Shown here in pieces: positions 1-8,102 of a DNA stretch of 64,000 nt (within the stretch, counting starts at the first letter, position 1; every line of letters begins with the position of its first letter). The DNA comes from Chersky-806 sp036502405 (GTDB taxonomy: Bacteria > Actinomycetota > Acidimicrobiia > IMCC26256 > JAENVU01): NCBI GenBank assembly GCA_036502405.1, contig DASXYP010000066.1, positions 7,401 through 71,400 of the forward strand, written 5' to 3'. Below the pieces are notes generated by a model, which saw only the letters and a list, made by a program, of their open reading frames with translations, searched no databases and was not told the origin of the DNA. The position numbers and the translations under genes are program-made.

Positions 1-515
1 AACGTCTTGCCGATGTTGAACCCGTCACTGCCGAAGAAGGTGCCGATCGCGTGCGGATCGCCGGGGGGCCAGATGAACGCGGCCATCCCGATCAGGGCGA
101 GCATGAGACCGATGGTGACGACGAGCTGCGCGACCAGCGGTGCCGTCGCGAGGCGCCTCATGAGGAGTCGTTCGATGCCCGCGCCGAAGAGCGGTGCGGC
201 CACGAGCACGGTGAGGGCCAGGGCGAGGATCGTCTGGATCCCGTAGTTGACCTTCAGCTCCCAGTAGACGAACGCCATGAACATGCCGATGGCGCCCTGG
301 GCGAAGTTGAAGATGCCCGACGTCGTGTACGTCACGACGAGGCCGCTCGCCGCGACCGCGTAGATCGACCCGATCGTCACCCCGACGATCAGGAAGAAGA
401 GGATCGAGTCGAACGAGACCGGCCGACCCGACCAGGACGCCTGGATCACGTAGCCGACGAACAGCGCGACCGCGAAGCCGGCAAGCACCGTCGAGCGGCG
501 CGATCGGTCCATCAT
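1..515 (-). CDS. Liv-type ABC transporter permease (LivH family), partial
   Basis: Inner-membrane permease of a branched-chain amino acid/amide-type ABC importer. The minus strand reads MMDRSRRSTVLAG, then hydrophobic helices with the family-typical stretches SIYAVAASGLVVTYTTSG and IFNFAQGAIGMFMAF (the N-F-A-Q/H-G signature of LivH/LivM permeases). About 171 residues are present; the C-terminal part lies beyond base 1. Two tandem ATG codons (515 and 512) are possible starts. It follows the binding-protein gene by 10 bases, so the two are almost certainly one operon. The transported substrate cannot be read from sequence; members of this family take up amino acids, amides, urea or other small organic acids. 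Confidence 0.9.
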   Translation of the reverse strand, partial: MMDRSRRSTVLAGFAVALFVGYVIQASWSGRPVSFDSILFFLIVGVTIGSIYAVAASGLVVTYTTSGIFNFAQGAIGMFMAFVYWELKVNYGIQTILALALTVLVAAPLFGAGIERLLMRRLATAPLVAQLVVTIGLMLALIGMAAFIWPPGDPHAIGTFFGSDGFNIGKT

Positions 516-525
516 CGGCGGGAAG

Positions 526-1857
526 CTACTTGAGCAGGTCCAGCTTGACCGTGGTGTAGTTCTGCGGCTTGCAGTTGAACGTCCCCTTCTTGGACGGGGT
601 CACGCGCACGAACTTGCCGTTCTTGACCTGCGTCAGGACGTAGCACGACGTGACCTTGCGGTCTGCGATGTTCGTGGTGCCGATCATCCCGCCCGCGTTG
701 AAGGACTTGATCGTGTTCAGCTGGTCGAAGAGGGCCTTCCGGGTGACCCCGTTGACGCCCGCGGTCTTGACGATCGCCTTGACCGCCTGACTCACGAGCA
801 GCCCCGACGCGTACGCCTGGATGCCGAAGCCGGTGACCTTCTTGGGGCCCGTGTACTTCACGAAGTTCGCGAGCGTCTTGTTCGACGACGTCTCGTCGAA
901 CGGCAGGAAGAGCGTCGAGACGTACTGGCCGTCGACGTCCGCACCACCCTGCTTCAGCAGCTGCTTGTCGTAGCACTGCAGCGTGCAGTCCCAGATGAAG
1001 CCCGAGCCCGGGGCACCGACACTCTGCAGCTTCGCTTCCCGCCGCAGGAGCACCGTCGAGTCGAACGTCGCCCCGCTCTGCGCGTAGTTCGAGGACTTGT
1101 CCTTGAGCTGCTGCACGAGCGGCGTGTACGCGCTCTGCGTCGCGGTCGCGCCGACGAGCTCCTGGAAGTCGGGCTTGATGCCCTTGCCTGCGTGCTGCAT
1201 CTCGACCATCGAGCCGCGGTTCGCGTTCTCGGCCGACTTCAGGTCACCCGAGTACATGTAGCCGCCGTGGAGCTTCTTGTGGAACTTCGTCTGGTAGTAG
1301 AAGGAGCGCCCGACGTTCGCCTGGTACGTCTGCGGGTGCTGCTCCTTGGTGGAGCAGATCAGCGACGGCGGGTTCACCGCGTAGGTCGTCTTCGAGCACT
1401 GCTGTACGACCTCGGTGCTCACCACCGCGAGATCGGGGATGCCGGTAGCGGCGCCTGCCTTGTCCGCGCAGCTCTCCATGTCGTCGACCTTGTTGAGGAA
1501 GATCGCCGATGTGCCGACGAGGGCGAAGTCCTGCGTGCAGGCCTTGATGATCGCGTTGCGCGACTCGTCCTGGCTCAGCTTCGAGTCGATGAAGTCGACC
1601 GCGACCTTGCGGCCGGCCAGCCCGCCGTGCGCGTTCACGTACTTGGCCCAGCCCCTCACCCCGTCCACCGAGCCCTGGAAGATGCCCGGGGCGAGCGGGG
1701 TGTCGACGTCGGCGACGACCGCGATGCGGATCGTCGTCGGCGTGATCCCGACCTCGGAGGCATTCGGCTTGGTGGCCGCAGCCGACGCGACGGCCGTCGT
1801 CCCGGCCAGGGTGCAGGCGATCGTCAGGACGACCGCCATCCAGCGTGCGTGCTTCAC
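526..1857 (-). CDS. Liv-type ABC transporter substrate-binding protein
   Basis: Extracytoplasmic binding protein of the LivK/Peripla_BP_6 family, 443 residues. The start is a GTG at 1857 preceded by a GGGGGGA ribosome-binding site. A Sec signal peptide follows (hydrophobic AVVLTIACTLAGTTAVASA, probable cleavage after the AxA). There is no lipobox cysteine, so the protein is probably secreted or held by the transporter. The mature part begins with the family opening EVGITPTTIRIAVVADVDTPLAP and carries the NAHGGLAGRKV segment typical of the first lobe. Permease gene follows 10 bases downstream. The upstream region holds a KstR-like palindrome (1876–1889), which hints at control by a sterol-responsive TetR repressor; the ligand itself is unknown. 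Confidence 0.9.
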   Translation of the reverse strand: MKHARWMAVVLTIACTLAGTTAVASAAATKPNASEVGITPTTIRIAVVADVDTPLAPGIFQGSVDGVRGWAKYVNAHGGLAGRKVAVDFIDSKLSQDESRNAIIKACTQDFALVGTSAIFLNKVDDMESCADKAGAATGIPDLAVVSTEVVQQCSKTTYAVNPPSLICSTKEQHPQTYQANVGRSFYYQTKFHKKLHGGYMYSGDLKSAENANRGSMVEMQHAGKGIKPDFQELVGATATQSAYTPLVQQLKDKSSNYAQSGATFDSTVLLRREAKLQSVGAPGSGFIWDCTLQCYDKQLLKQGGADVDGQYVSTLFLPFDETSSNKTLANFVKYTGPKKVTGFGIQAYASGLLVSQAVKAIVKTAGVNGVTRKALFDQLNTIKSFNAGGMIGTTNIADRKVTSCYVLTQVKNGKFVRVTPSKKGTFNCKPQNYTTVKLDLLK

Positions 1858-1875
1858 CGAGTCCCCCCGAGGGTT

Positions 1876-1889
1876 TAGAACGTGTTCTA
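1876..1889. promoter_or_regulatory. KstR-like operator palindrome
   Basis: The sequence TAGAACGTGTTCTA fits the published KstR consensus TnnAACnnGTTnnA at every fixed position. A further TAGAAC half-site lies at 1896–1901. It sits 19 bases upstream of the GTG start of the Liv-type binding-protein gene, where a repressor would block transcription. KstR controls cholesterol and steroid catabolism in mycobacteria and relatives. That a KstR homologue exists in this organism and acts here is inference. Confidence 0.6.
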
Positions 1890-1949
1890 CAAACCTAGAA
1901 CATCTGAAGGGGGCGGAGTCTTATCTCCCGCCGACTCCGGAGCAACGCA

Positions 1950-2046
1950 GCTGCTCTTCCGAAGATCTCCTGCGGCCGGCTGCCGGGCCGCGACCGGACG
2001 GCGGCCGCGGGCGGCCCTCCGAAGATCTCCTCCGGCTGCTCTTCCG
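1950..2046. repeat. Intergenic direct repeats with 60-bp spacing
   Basis: The 14-mer TCCGAAGATCTCCT occurs at 1958–1971 and again at 2018–2031, exactly 60 bases apart. A second motif, GCTGCTCTTCCG, flanks them at 1950–1961 and 2035–2046. The block fills most of the 200 bases between the end of the PQQ-propeller gene and the Liv binding-protein operator. Its period equals that of the repeat at 10363–10482, and both share GATC followed or preceded by GC-rich GGCCG blocks, so they may be one dispersed family (see findings). Confidence 0.6.
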
Positions 2047-2057
2047 CGGGGCTCGGG

Positions 2058-3635
2058 TCAGGACTTGGGCGCGTAGGAGCGGATCGCGTCGCCGTCGCTG
2101 ACGATGAGCGACCCGTTTGCCCAGATCGGGCTCCCGAAGCCGGCCCACTCGGCCGAATCGTGCAGCGCCGGGTACCGGTGGCCGTCGGTGCCGGTCAGGA
2201 GCACGGCATTGAACGTCCCGTCCCAGTCGGTGGTCTGGCACGCGATCAGCGTGCCGCCGCCTCCGAGCGAGCACGTGCCGAGCACGCGCCGCGGGTTCGC
2301 GACCTCCCAGTACGGCTTCGGGCTCGAGCCCGACACGTCGAGCCCGGTGACAGGATCCAGCTTGCGCGTCGCGCTCGGTGCCGCAGTGCCGCCGGAAGGG
2401 ACGTAGAGCGGCCAGGAGTACCCCGACGAGGACGTCTGTGTCGTCTTGGTCCAGGTGCCGCCGACCGACGTGTCGTTGCCCGTGACGTAGAGGGATTGGC
2501 CATCCCAGATGCCGCCGCTCAGGCACGCGACCTCGCCGGCCGGCGTGCCGAGCCCGACGTGGACCGCCCAGACCGGTCGCATCGTGTCGGTCCGCAGGGC
2601 GTAGAAGTTCCCGTCCTTGTTGCAGGCGCCGGCCATCTCGACGCTGGTTCCGTTGATCACCGCACGGAACATGAGCGCGCCGGAGCCCCAGTCGGGGTCA
2701 CCGATGTCGGGTGGGGCCGGGGCCGCGAACTTGCCGTTCCTCGCGAGCGTCGACGGGTTGAGCTTCAGCACCGAGTACTGGTCGAATGCGTTGCCGTCCG
2801 TGGCCGGATGCTCGGAGTTCGTGTCGTCGTAGGTGCTCCCGGTCGTGACGTACACGCCGCTGCTCGTCACCGCGGGCGCGGTCGTCCAGACTCCCGCACC
2901 GACGTAGTTCGTGCTCGGCGGCTTCGGGTCGTGCGCGGCGTAGTCGGGGTCCGGCGCGTTCGGCATGGTCGAGTAGCTCGCACGCAGCGCGCCGGTCGTC
3001 TCGTCGAAGGCCTTGACCCCGCTGGGGACGAACGGGGCGTCGCACTCGGAGCTGATGCCGATGTAGACGAGCCCGGTCGCGTCGCTGTAGCTCGGGGAGG
3101 ACCAGCTGAAGTAGTCGTTCTGGTTGTCCGCGGGGACCGTGTACACCCGGCTCGCCCACACGACCGCACCCGTCGTGCCGTCGAGCTCCTGCAGCGTGCC
3201 CTGGGGCGAGTACACGTAGAGGAACGGCTTCCCGTTCGCGTCGTTGCGGACCGCGGGGGTGCTGACGAGGCCCACGGGGTCGGTCGGGCAGGTGGACGGC
3301 GTGCGCATCCCGTAGTCGCGCGACCAGGCCACGGTCGGCGCGCCGGCGACGACGTTGCTCGTGTCGAGCGCGTACAGCACGCCGTTGCCACCGGACAGGT
3401 ACACGAACCGGCCCGCGGTCACCGGCGTCGACTGGATCGCGTACCCGGGATGGAACCTCCACTGCAGGGTCAGGTTCGCGAGCTGGTCGGGACCGAAGCC
3501 CGGATCGACCGCGGCCCCGGAGTTCCCGGCGGACGAGTGGATGAACATCCAGTCGCATCCGGCGAGGCTCAGCACCGCGACGATGACGAGCGCGACGCGC
3601 GCGACGACGCGGATCTGGTTCGAGCGCATGGTCAC
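2058..3635 (-). CDS. PQQ-like beta-propeller lipoprotein
   Basis: Secreted lipoprotein of 525 residues. The N-terminus has a charged region, a hydrophobic helix and a lipobox ending LSLAGC (Cys about residue 27), so it should be lipid-anchored outside the membrane. The rest has repeated strands typical of PQQ-enzyme-type beta-propellers: VYLSGGNGVLYALDT, LYVYSPQGTLQELDGTTGAVVW, NFYALRTDTMRPVWAV. No calcium/PQQ dehydrogenase active-site motif is evident, so it is more likely a propeller scaffold or glycan-binding protein than a dehydrogenase. It is a single gene; the next gene upstream is divergent. Function not assigned beyond the fold. Confidence 0.8.
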   Translation of the reverse strand: MTMRSNQIRVVARVALVIVAVLSLAGCDWMFIHSSAGNSGAAVDPGFGPDQLANLTLQWRFHPGYAIQSTPVTAGRFVYLSGGNGVLYALDTSNVVAGAPTVAWSRDYGMRTPSTCPTDPVGLVSTPAVRNDANGKPFLYVYSPQGTLQELDGTTGAVVWASRVYTVPADNQNDYFSWSSPSYSDATGLVYIGISSECDAPFVPSGVKAFDETTGALRASYSTMPNAPDPDYAAHDPKPPSTNYVGAGVWTTAPAVTSSGVYVTTGSTYDDTNSEHPATDGNAFDQYSVLKLNPSTLARNGKFAAPAPPDIGDPDWGSGALMFRAVINGTSVEMAGACNKDGNFYALRTDTMRPVWAVHVGLGTPAGEVACLSGGIWDGQSLYVTGNDTSVGGTWTKTTQTSSSGYSWPLYVPSGGTAAPSATRKLDPVTGLDVSGSSPKPYWEVANPRRVLGTCSLGGGGTLIACQTTDWDGTFNAVLLTGTDGHRYPALHDSAEWAGFGSPIWANGSLIVSDGDAIRSYAPKS

Positions 3636-3739
3636 TCCTGGCAGCCGAGCCCCGCCCCATGATGCACCCGGACGCCCGGGGTCAAACCCGCGGCCCGGGA
3701 TCCACGATCGGACCGGGGTCGGATCGGTACCGTTCTTCC

Positions 3740-4294
3740 ATGTCCGGCACCGCTGGGGTCATCAAGCTGGAGCTCGCACGGGCCGAGGACATGTTCGAGA
3801 CCCCGACCGTCACGCTCGGCTCCACCGCCGGCGGCACGATCGCGGGCATCGACCGCTGCCTCGCCGAGCTCACCGCCCACCCGCTGCGGCCACCGGTGCA
3901 CCTCGAGCTCGAGCTGCCGGAGGCCGAGATCACACCGGGCACCGGGGCGAGCGTCGTCACGACGCTGCAGCGCTACTGCGACGAGCACCACCGTCACAAC
4001 GAGAACCAGATCCGGGGGATGAAGCGCAGCGGGTGGCGTGCGCTGCGCGTCGGGTTCCCGATCACGCTGCTCGGCCTCACCATCGTCGCCATCGGCGGGG
4101 ACATGAGCAAGAGCGACCCGTTCCAGGACGTCGTGGACATCGTGGGCTGGGTGCTCGCCTGGCTCGGGCTCTGGTATCCGTTCGACAAGGTGGTCTTCTA
4201 CCCGACCGACCTCGTCCGGGAGAACCGCGCGCTCGCGGTGCTCCGCACGGCCACCGTCTCGGTGGTGCCGAGATCAGAGTCGACGAGCCACTGA
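3740..4294 (+). CDS. Hypothetical membrane protein with two C-terminal helices
   Basis: Unrecognised protein of 184 residues. I chose the ATG at 3740 (MSGTAGVIKLEL) over upstream in-frame starts because the upstream part is Arg/Gly/Pro-rich and overlaps the promoter region of the divergent propeller gene. Residues 1–75 look like a soluble domain rich in Glu/Leu strands (LELARAEDMFETPTVTLGS, HLELELPEAEI). A basic stretch (MKRSGWRALRVGF) leads into a helix FPITLLGLTIVAIGG, and a second helix IVGWVLAWLGLWYPF follows. The topology suggests a cytosolic head on a short membrane hairpin. Confidence 0.6.
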   Translation: MSGTAGVIKLELARAEDMFETPTVTLGSTAGGTIAGIDRCLAELTAHPLRPPVHLELELPEAEITPGTGASVVTTLQRYCDEHHRHNENQIRGMKRSGWRALRVGFPITLLGLTIVAIGGDMSKSDPFQDVVDIVGWVLAWLGLWYPFDKVVFYPTDLVRENRALAVLRTATVSVVPRSESTSH

Positions 4295-4346
4295 CCTCCG
4301 CCGGCCGAGAGCTGCACAGCATGTTCGCGATGACGGAGGTGACCTC

Positions 4347-4403
4347 ATGAGCGCGCCCTCGACGTTCCCGCCGGTCTGTCGGCACCACGAGCGGGTGTCA
4401 TGA
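4347..4403 (+). CDS. Short coupled leader peptide (18 residues)
   Basis: An ATG at 4347 follows an excellent ribosome-binding site (GGAGGTGA, 4336–4343) and encodes MSAPSTFPPVCRHHERVS. Its TGA overlaps the ATG of the next gene at 4400 (ATGA). Strong Shine-Dalgarno plus stop/start overlap suggests a translated uORF that couples or gates translation of the downstream gene. It is far too short to score by coding statistics, so it may be coincidental. Short Cys/Arg/His-containing leader peptides are known in actinobacteria, but I cannot equate this with a named class. Confidence 0.4.
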   Translation: MSAPSTFPPVCRHHERVS

Positions 4404-4876
4404 CCGCGCTGGCCGACATCCCGACCGCCCACACGCCGGCCGGGGGCTACGGCCTCGAGATGCCGCCCGCGGTGTTGCTCGGGTGCACCGACCCGCTGGT
4501 CACCGATGCACCGGATCTCGCCGGCACCTGGACGGTCGTCGACGCGACCTCCGGGGGTGAGCGGCTCCCTCGCGAGCATCCGATCTGGTCCCACGTCGAG
4601 CGCATCGAGCAGGCCGGTGCGCGCGTTGTCGTCACGACGAGCGGGGTGATCCACGACATGGTGGCCGACGGCACCTTCGAGCACGGCGTCAACGACGTGA
4701 TGGCCGGCGACTTCACGACACCGATCTCGGTCGCCGCGAGCTTCGAGGACGGCGTCCTGGTGCTGCGGCCCCGCGACGTGACCGACGTCGAGGTCCGGCG
4801 CTGGCGCGAGGGCGACCAGCTCGTCTGGGCGTACCACACGCTGTTCACGGTCCGCATGGACCGCGTCGCCGTCTGA
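4400..4876 (+). CDS. Hypothetical protein, possible calycin/lipocalin-like fold
   Basis: 158-residue soluble protein with no signal peptide. After a 35-residue lead it has DLAGTWTVVDATSGG and alternating beta strands (RIEQAGARVVVTTSGVIHDM, VAASFEDGVLVLRPRDV, QLVWAYHTLFTVRMDRV). A G-x-W near the start of a beta-rich chain recalls the calycin (lipocalin/FABP-like) pattern; that is a weak fold guess, not a family assignment. Its own ribosome-binding site is poor, and its start overlaps the stop of the leader ORF at 4347–4403, implying coupled translation. Confidence 0.65.
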   Translation: MTALADIPTAHTPAGGYGLEMPPAVLLGCTDPLVTDAPDLAGTWTVVDATSGGERLPREHPIWSHVERIEQAGARVVVTTSGVIHDMVADGTFEHGVNDVMAGDFTTPISVAASFEDGVLVLRPRDVTDVEVRRWREGDQLVWAYHTLFTVRMDRVAV

Positions 4877-4888
4877 GGTCGCGAAACC

Positions 4889-5770
4889 TCAGCTCGCGGC
4901 CGATGGGCTCGGCGGTGGATCCGCGAGCTCGGGCGCGGCGAGCCGACCGAGCACCAGCGTCGCCCACACCATCGTGCCGATGGACGCGAGCAGGAGCAGG
5001 TCCCCGACGCCGCCGATCTTCAACGTCTCGTCATAGATCGTCAGACCGAGCGCCATCGCGACCAGTGGCTTCAGCACGGTCACCGCGGGGAGGCTCGTCT
5101 GCACGTCGCCGGCCTGGTAGCTCGACTGCTGCCAGAACGTCCCCAGCGAAGCGGCGAGCGCCATCGCCCAGAACTCCCAGCTGCCCAGGCCGGCGAGCAA
5201 CCCGTCGCCGAACGCCGCGATCGCGCTCTTGGTCAACGGTGCCGAAACGCCGAGCAGGACGCCGGCCGCGATCGCGAGGACCAGGGACCGACGGGTGCCG
5301 TGCGGCAGTCCGCTCGCCGCGAACACGCACGCAGCCACGAGGGGCACGACGACGACGATCGTCGGGAGCCACGCGGAGAACGACGGCGCCTGGCGACCGC
5401 TCGTGGGCTCCCCCATGACGACGAACACGACGAGCGACAGCGCGAGCAGCCCGGACCAGCGCCACTCCTGCTCGGTCAGCCGCCGATGCGCGAACCGGGC
5501 GGCCATCGGGAGGGCGAACAGGAGCGTGGTCACGAGCAGCGGCTGGACCAGCAGCAGGCTCCCGACTGCCAACGCGGCGGCCTGCACGCCGAATCCCGCG
5601 ATGTCCGCCGCGATGCCGAGCAGCCAGATCGGCCGGTGCACCAACGTGGTGAGGAAGCCGGCTCCGAGCGCGTCGGCGTCCGCGACCCCTTCGGTGCCGC
5701 GCTGCTGGAGCACTGCGGCTCCCGCGAACAGGAACGCGGCGACCAGTGACAGCGCGATGGCGAGGGTCAC
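4889..5770 (-). CDS. DMT-superfamily (EamA-like) transporter
   Basis: Integral membrane protein of 293 residues with about ten hydrophobic helices in two halves, the layout of EamA/DMT exporters. The start is a GTG (5770). The N-terminus TLAIALSLVAAFLFAGAAVLQQRG matches the multidrug-resistance-like DMT branch seen in actinobacteria; the second half carries LPAVTVLKPLVAMALGLTIYDE, the usual conserved proline/glycine helix near the end. The substrate is unknown. The ATP-grasp gene ends 16 bases upstream on the same strand, so co-transcription is possible. Confidence 0.85.
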   Translation of the reverse strand: MTLAIALSLVAAFLFAGAAVLQQRGTEGVADADALGAGFLTTLVHRPIWLLGIAADIAGFGVQAAALAVGSLLLVQPLLVTTLLFALPMAARFAHRRLTEQEWRWSGLLALSLVVFVVMGEPTSGRQAPSFSAWLPTIVVVVPLVAACVFAASGLPHGTRRSLVLAIAAGVLLGVSAPLTKSAIAAFGDGLLAGLGSWEFWAMALAASLGTFWQQSSYQAGDVQTSLPAVTVLKPLVAMALGLTIYDETLKIGGVGDLLLLASIGTMVWATLVLGRLAAPELADPPPSPSAAS

Positions 5771-5786
5771 GAGAGGTCCGTACCGG

Positions 5787-6959
5787 TCACGTGATCGGCA
5801 CGCCGTCCCAGCAGACGTCGAAGAACTGCGCGGCCATCAGGTCCTCGCGAGACTTGTGGTCGAGACCCATCGACTTGCGGTACGCGCGGACGTGCTGCAG
5901 GGAGAGCACCGTGTAGAGCAAGGGCAGGTGGTCGTGGGGCTGGGTGTAGACGCCCGAGCCGCCCTTCGCCGCGTCGTAGTCGGACCGGAAGCGGCCGAGG
6001 TGCTGGAACATGTCGCGCAGCACGGCCTCCTTGATCTCGCGCTTGCGCCCGGCGGGCACGACCACGGGCGCAGCCGGTCGGGCACCGAACAGCGCGGCGT
6101 CGAGCTGCTCCGGGGTGGCGAGCGTGCACCCGTCGGTCGGGCGCGGGTTGCACTCGACCAGGTGGTGGACGCCGTCGTCCGTGCGGAGGAAGTCGAAGCT
6201 CACCTGTCCGTGCCAGCCGAGCGCGCCGACGATCTCCCGGGCCGCGGCCAACGTCTCCGGGGCGTCGACGGACTCGAACACGATCCCGCCGCGGTCGTCG
6301 ATGGTGAGCGGGTGCCGGTAGGTGGAGTGCAGGACGATCTCGCCGTGCTGCACGACGCTCCAGCTGCACAGGTCGACCCCCCGGAGGTACTCCTGCACGA
6401 GCCACGGGTCGTCGACGGTCGGCGTGGCGTCGTCGAGGCTCCCCTCGCCGGCGAGCGGGCCGCGGTTGGTCAGGATGTTGAGCCCGCCCCGACCGTATGC
6501 GGCACGCGCGAACCAGTGCTCCCACTTCCCCGTCGCGTCGCGCAGCTCCTCCGGTGACGTGGCCGTCACCGACTCCGCGACCGGGAGTCCGAGGTCGCGG
6601 CACATCGCCGCGAACGAGACCTTGTCGTGGACCTTGGCCAGCGTGGTGAAGTCCGGGAAGAACAGCTCGGCGCGACCCTCGAGCCGGTCCCGGTGGGCGG
6701 CGAGGTAGAAGACCTCCTCGAACATCGGGAGCAGCCACGCGATCCGGTGCTCGTCCATGATCGACGCGACCGAGTCGACGAACGCCTCGGTCTCCTGAGC
6801 CGGGGCCGGCACCTCGAGATGACGCGCGGCGAAGCGCGAGTGACTGCCCGGGGACGCCTTGAACGTGTCGACCGCGGTGACGTCGTTGCCCACCTCGCCG
6901 AGCTTGCGGATCTCGTCGACCGCGAACGGCATCCGGGACGTGGTGACCAGCGTGCGCAC
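5787..6959 (-). CDS. ATP-grasp domain protein
   Basis: 390 residues from a GTG at 6959, chosen because GGAGGT lies six bases upstream and the open frame beyond it reads as non-coding Arg/Ser-rich sequence. The protein begins with a pre-ATP-grasp Rossmann-like part (TLVTTSRMPFAVDEIRKLG, then VDTFKASPGSHSRF) and continues into an ATP-grasp core: FARAAYGRGGLNIL (glycine-rich loop), WLVQEYLRGVDL (adenine-binding strand), VSFDFLRTDDGVHHLVECNPRPTDG (metal-binding Glu/Asn-Pro-Arg). These match carbamoyl-phosphate-synthase-like ligases that join a carboxylate to an amine. The actual substrates are unknown. The DMT transporter follows 16 bases downstream and could export a product. Confidence 0.8.
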   Translation of the reverse strand: MRTLVTTSRMPFAVDEIRKLGEVGNDVTAVDTFKASPGSHSRFAARHLEVPAPAQETEAFVDSVASIMDEHRIAWLLPMFEEVFYLAAHRDRLEGRAELFFPDFTTLAKVHDKVSFAAMCRDLGLPVAESVTATSPEELRDATGKWEHWFARAAYGRGGLNILTNRGPLAGEGSLDDATPTVDDPWLVQEYLRGVDLCSWSVVQHGEIVLHSTYRHPLTIDDRGGIVFESVDAPETLAAAREIVGALGWHGQVSFDFLRTDDGVHHLVECNPRPTDGCTLATPEQLDAALFGARPAAPVVVPAGRKREIKEAVLRDMFQHLGRFRSDYDAAKGGSGVYTQPHDHLPLLYTVLSLQHVRAYRKSMGLDHKSREDLMAAQFFDVCWDGVPIT

Positions 6960-7032
6960 GAAGACCTCCGAGGGGGGCGTGACCTGACCGTATCGACAGC
7001 TCGGGGCCGTCACTGAAGATGGTGCGCCCCGC

Positions 7033-8046
7033 TCAGCCCTGCTTCTTGGCCCGGCTCGGCGAGACCCGGGGTGGCTCCCCCGGCATCTTCGGATAGACGG
7101 GAGGCCAGGGCGCGTCCTGCAGCCCCGACGCGAGGTCCTGCTCGTACATCGCGAGCAGTGGCGCCAAGCTCTGTCGGTGCGCGTCGATGTGCTCCCACGG
7201 ATCACCGTGGCGCTCGACGTGCTCGGGCACGGTCCGCAATGTCAATGCGTCCGGGTCGACGTCGTCAAGGTGGTCCCAGGAGAACGGCGTCGAGACCTGG
7301 CCGTCCGGACGGGCCCGCACCGACCACGCGCCGAACACGGTCTTGTGCGGCGCGTTCTGGTTGAAGTCGACGAAGATGCGCTCGCCGCGCTCCTCCTTCC
7401 ACCAGGCGTCCGTGATCGTGTCCGGGTGCCGTCGCGCGAGCTCGCGGGCGACCGCCACCGCGCCGGCGCGCACCTCGATCGGGGTCCACCGCGGCTCGAG
7501 CCTGACGTACACGTGGATGCCGCGATTGCCCGTCGTCTTCGGCCAGGCCTCGATGTCGTGCTCGGCGAGCAACGTCCGGACCTCTCGGGCCGCCGCGCGC
7601 GCCTCGTCGAACCCGACGCCGGGCTGCGGGTCCAGGTCGATGCGCAGCTCGTCGGCGTACTCCCCGTCGTCGATCGTGTTCGGCCAGACGTGGAACCCGA
7701 GGCAACCGAGGTTGACGGCCCACACGACGTGCGCCAGATCCTCGATCACCAGCGCCCGCGACGTCGTCCCGTTCGGTGTGCTCACGATCGCGGTCTCCAG
7801 CCAGTCGGGTGCACCGTCGGGCACCCGCTTCTGGAAGAAGGACGTCTTGCCGACGCCGCGCGGGTACCGCTGCATCAAGACGGGGCGCCGGTGCATCGCG
7901 CGGAGCGCCGGCACCTCGATCGCCTGGTAGTAGCGGACGACGTCGAGCTTGGTGGTCCCGTGCTTCGGGAACATCACCTTGTCCGGGCTGGTCACCGCGA
8001 CCGTTCGCCCGGCGACTTCGACATCGATGTGGTCATCGCGCGGCAC
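7033..8046 (-). CDS. LigD-type DNA polymerase/primase domain protein
   Basis: Stand-alone polymerase domain of the bacterial non-homologous end-joining ligase family (archaeo-eukaryotic primase fold), 337 residues, GTG start. Visible motifs: TSPDKVMFPKHGTTKLDVVRYY near residues 19–40; the catalytic acidic pair in RIDLDPQPG (Asp137, Asp139); TTGNRGIHVYV (about 171–181), equivalent to the TSGGKGLHVY loop; FVDFNQNAPHKT (about 229–240) with the third acidic residue. Neither the nuclease nor the ligase domain of LigD is fused, and no Ku gene is in the window. Such proteins fill gaps and add ribonucleotides at breaks. Confidence 0.92.
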   Translation of the reverse strand: MPRDDHIDVEVAGRTVAVTSPDKVMFPKHGTTKLDVVRYYQAIEVPALRAMHRRPVLMQRYPRGVGKTSFFQKRVPDGAPDWLETAIVSTPNGTTSRALVIEDLAHVVWAVNLGCLGFHVWPNTIDDGEYADELRIDLDPQPGVGFDEARAAAREVRTLLAEHDIEAWPKTTGNRGIHVYVRLEPRWTPIEVRAGAVAVARELARRHPDTITDAWWKEERGERIFVDFNQNAPHKTVFGAWSVRARPDGQVSTPFSWDHLDDVDPDALTLRTVPEHVERHGDPWEHIDAHRQSLAPLLAMYEQDLASGLQDAPWPPVYPKMPGEPPRVSPSRAKKQG

Positions 8047-8102
8047 GGGGCCAACGCTAACCCTGGGCCGCCCACCGCCGCGCGCTCCCGCTCGCGCGTT
8101 GT

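Noticed and set aside
2160..3662. 500-residue open frame on the plus strand
   Set aside because: Antisense to the PQQ-propeller lipoprotein gene, which has a signal peptide and propeller repeats.
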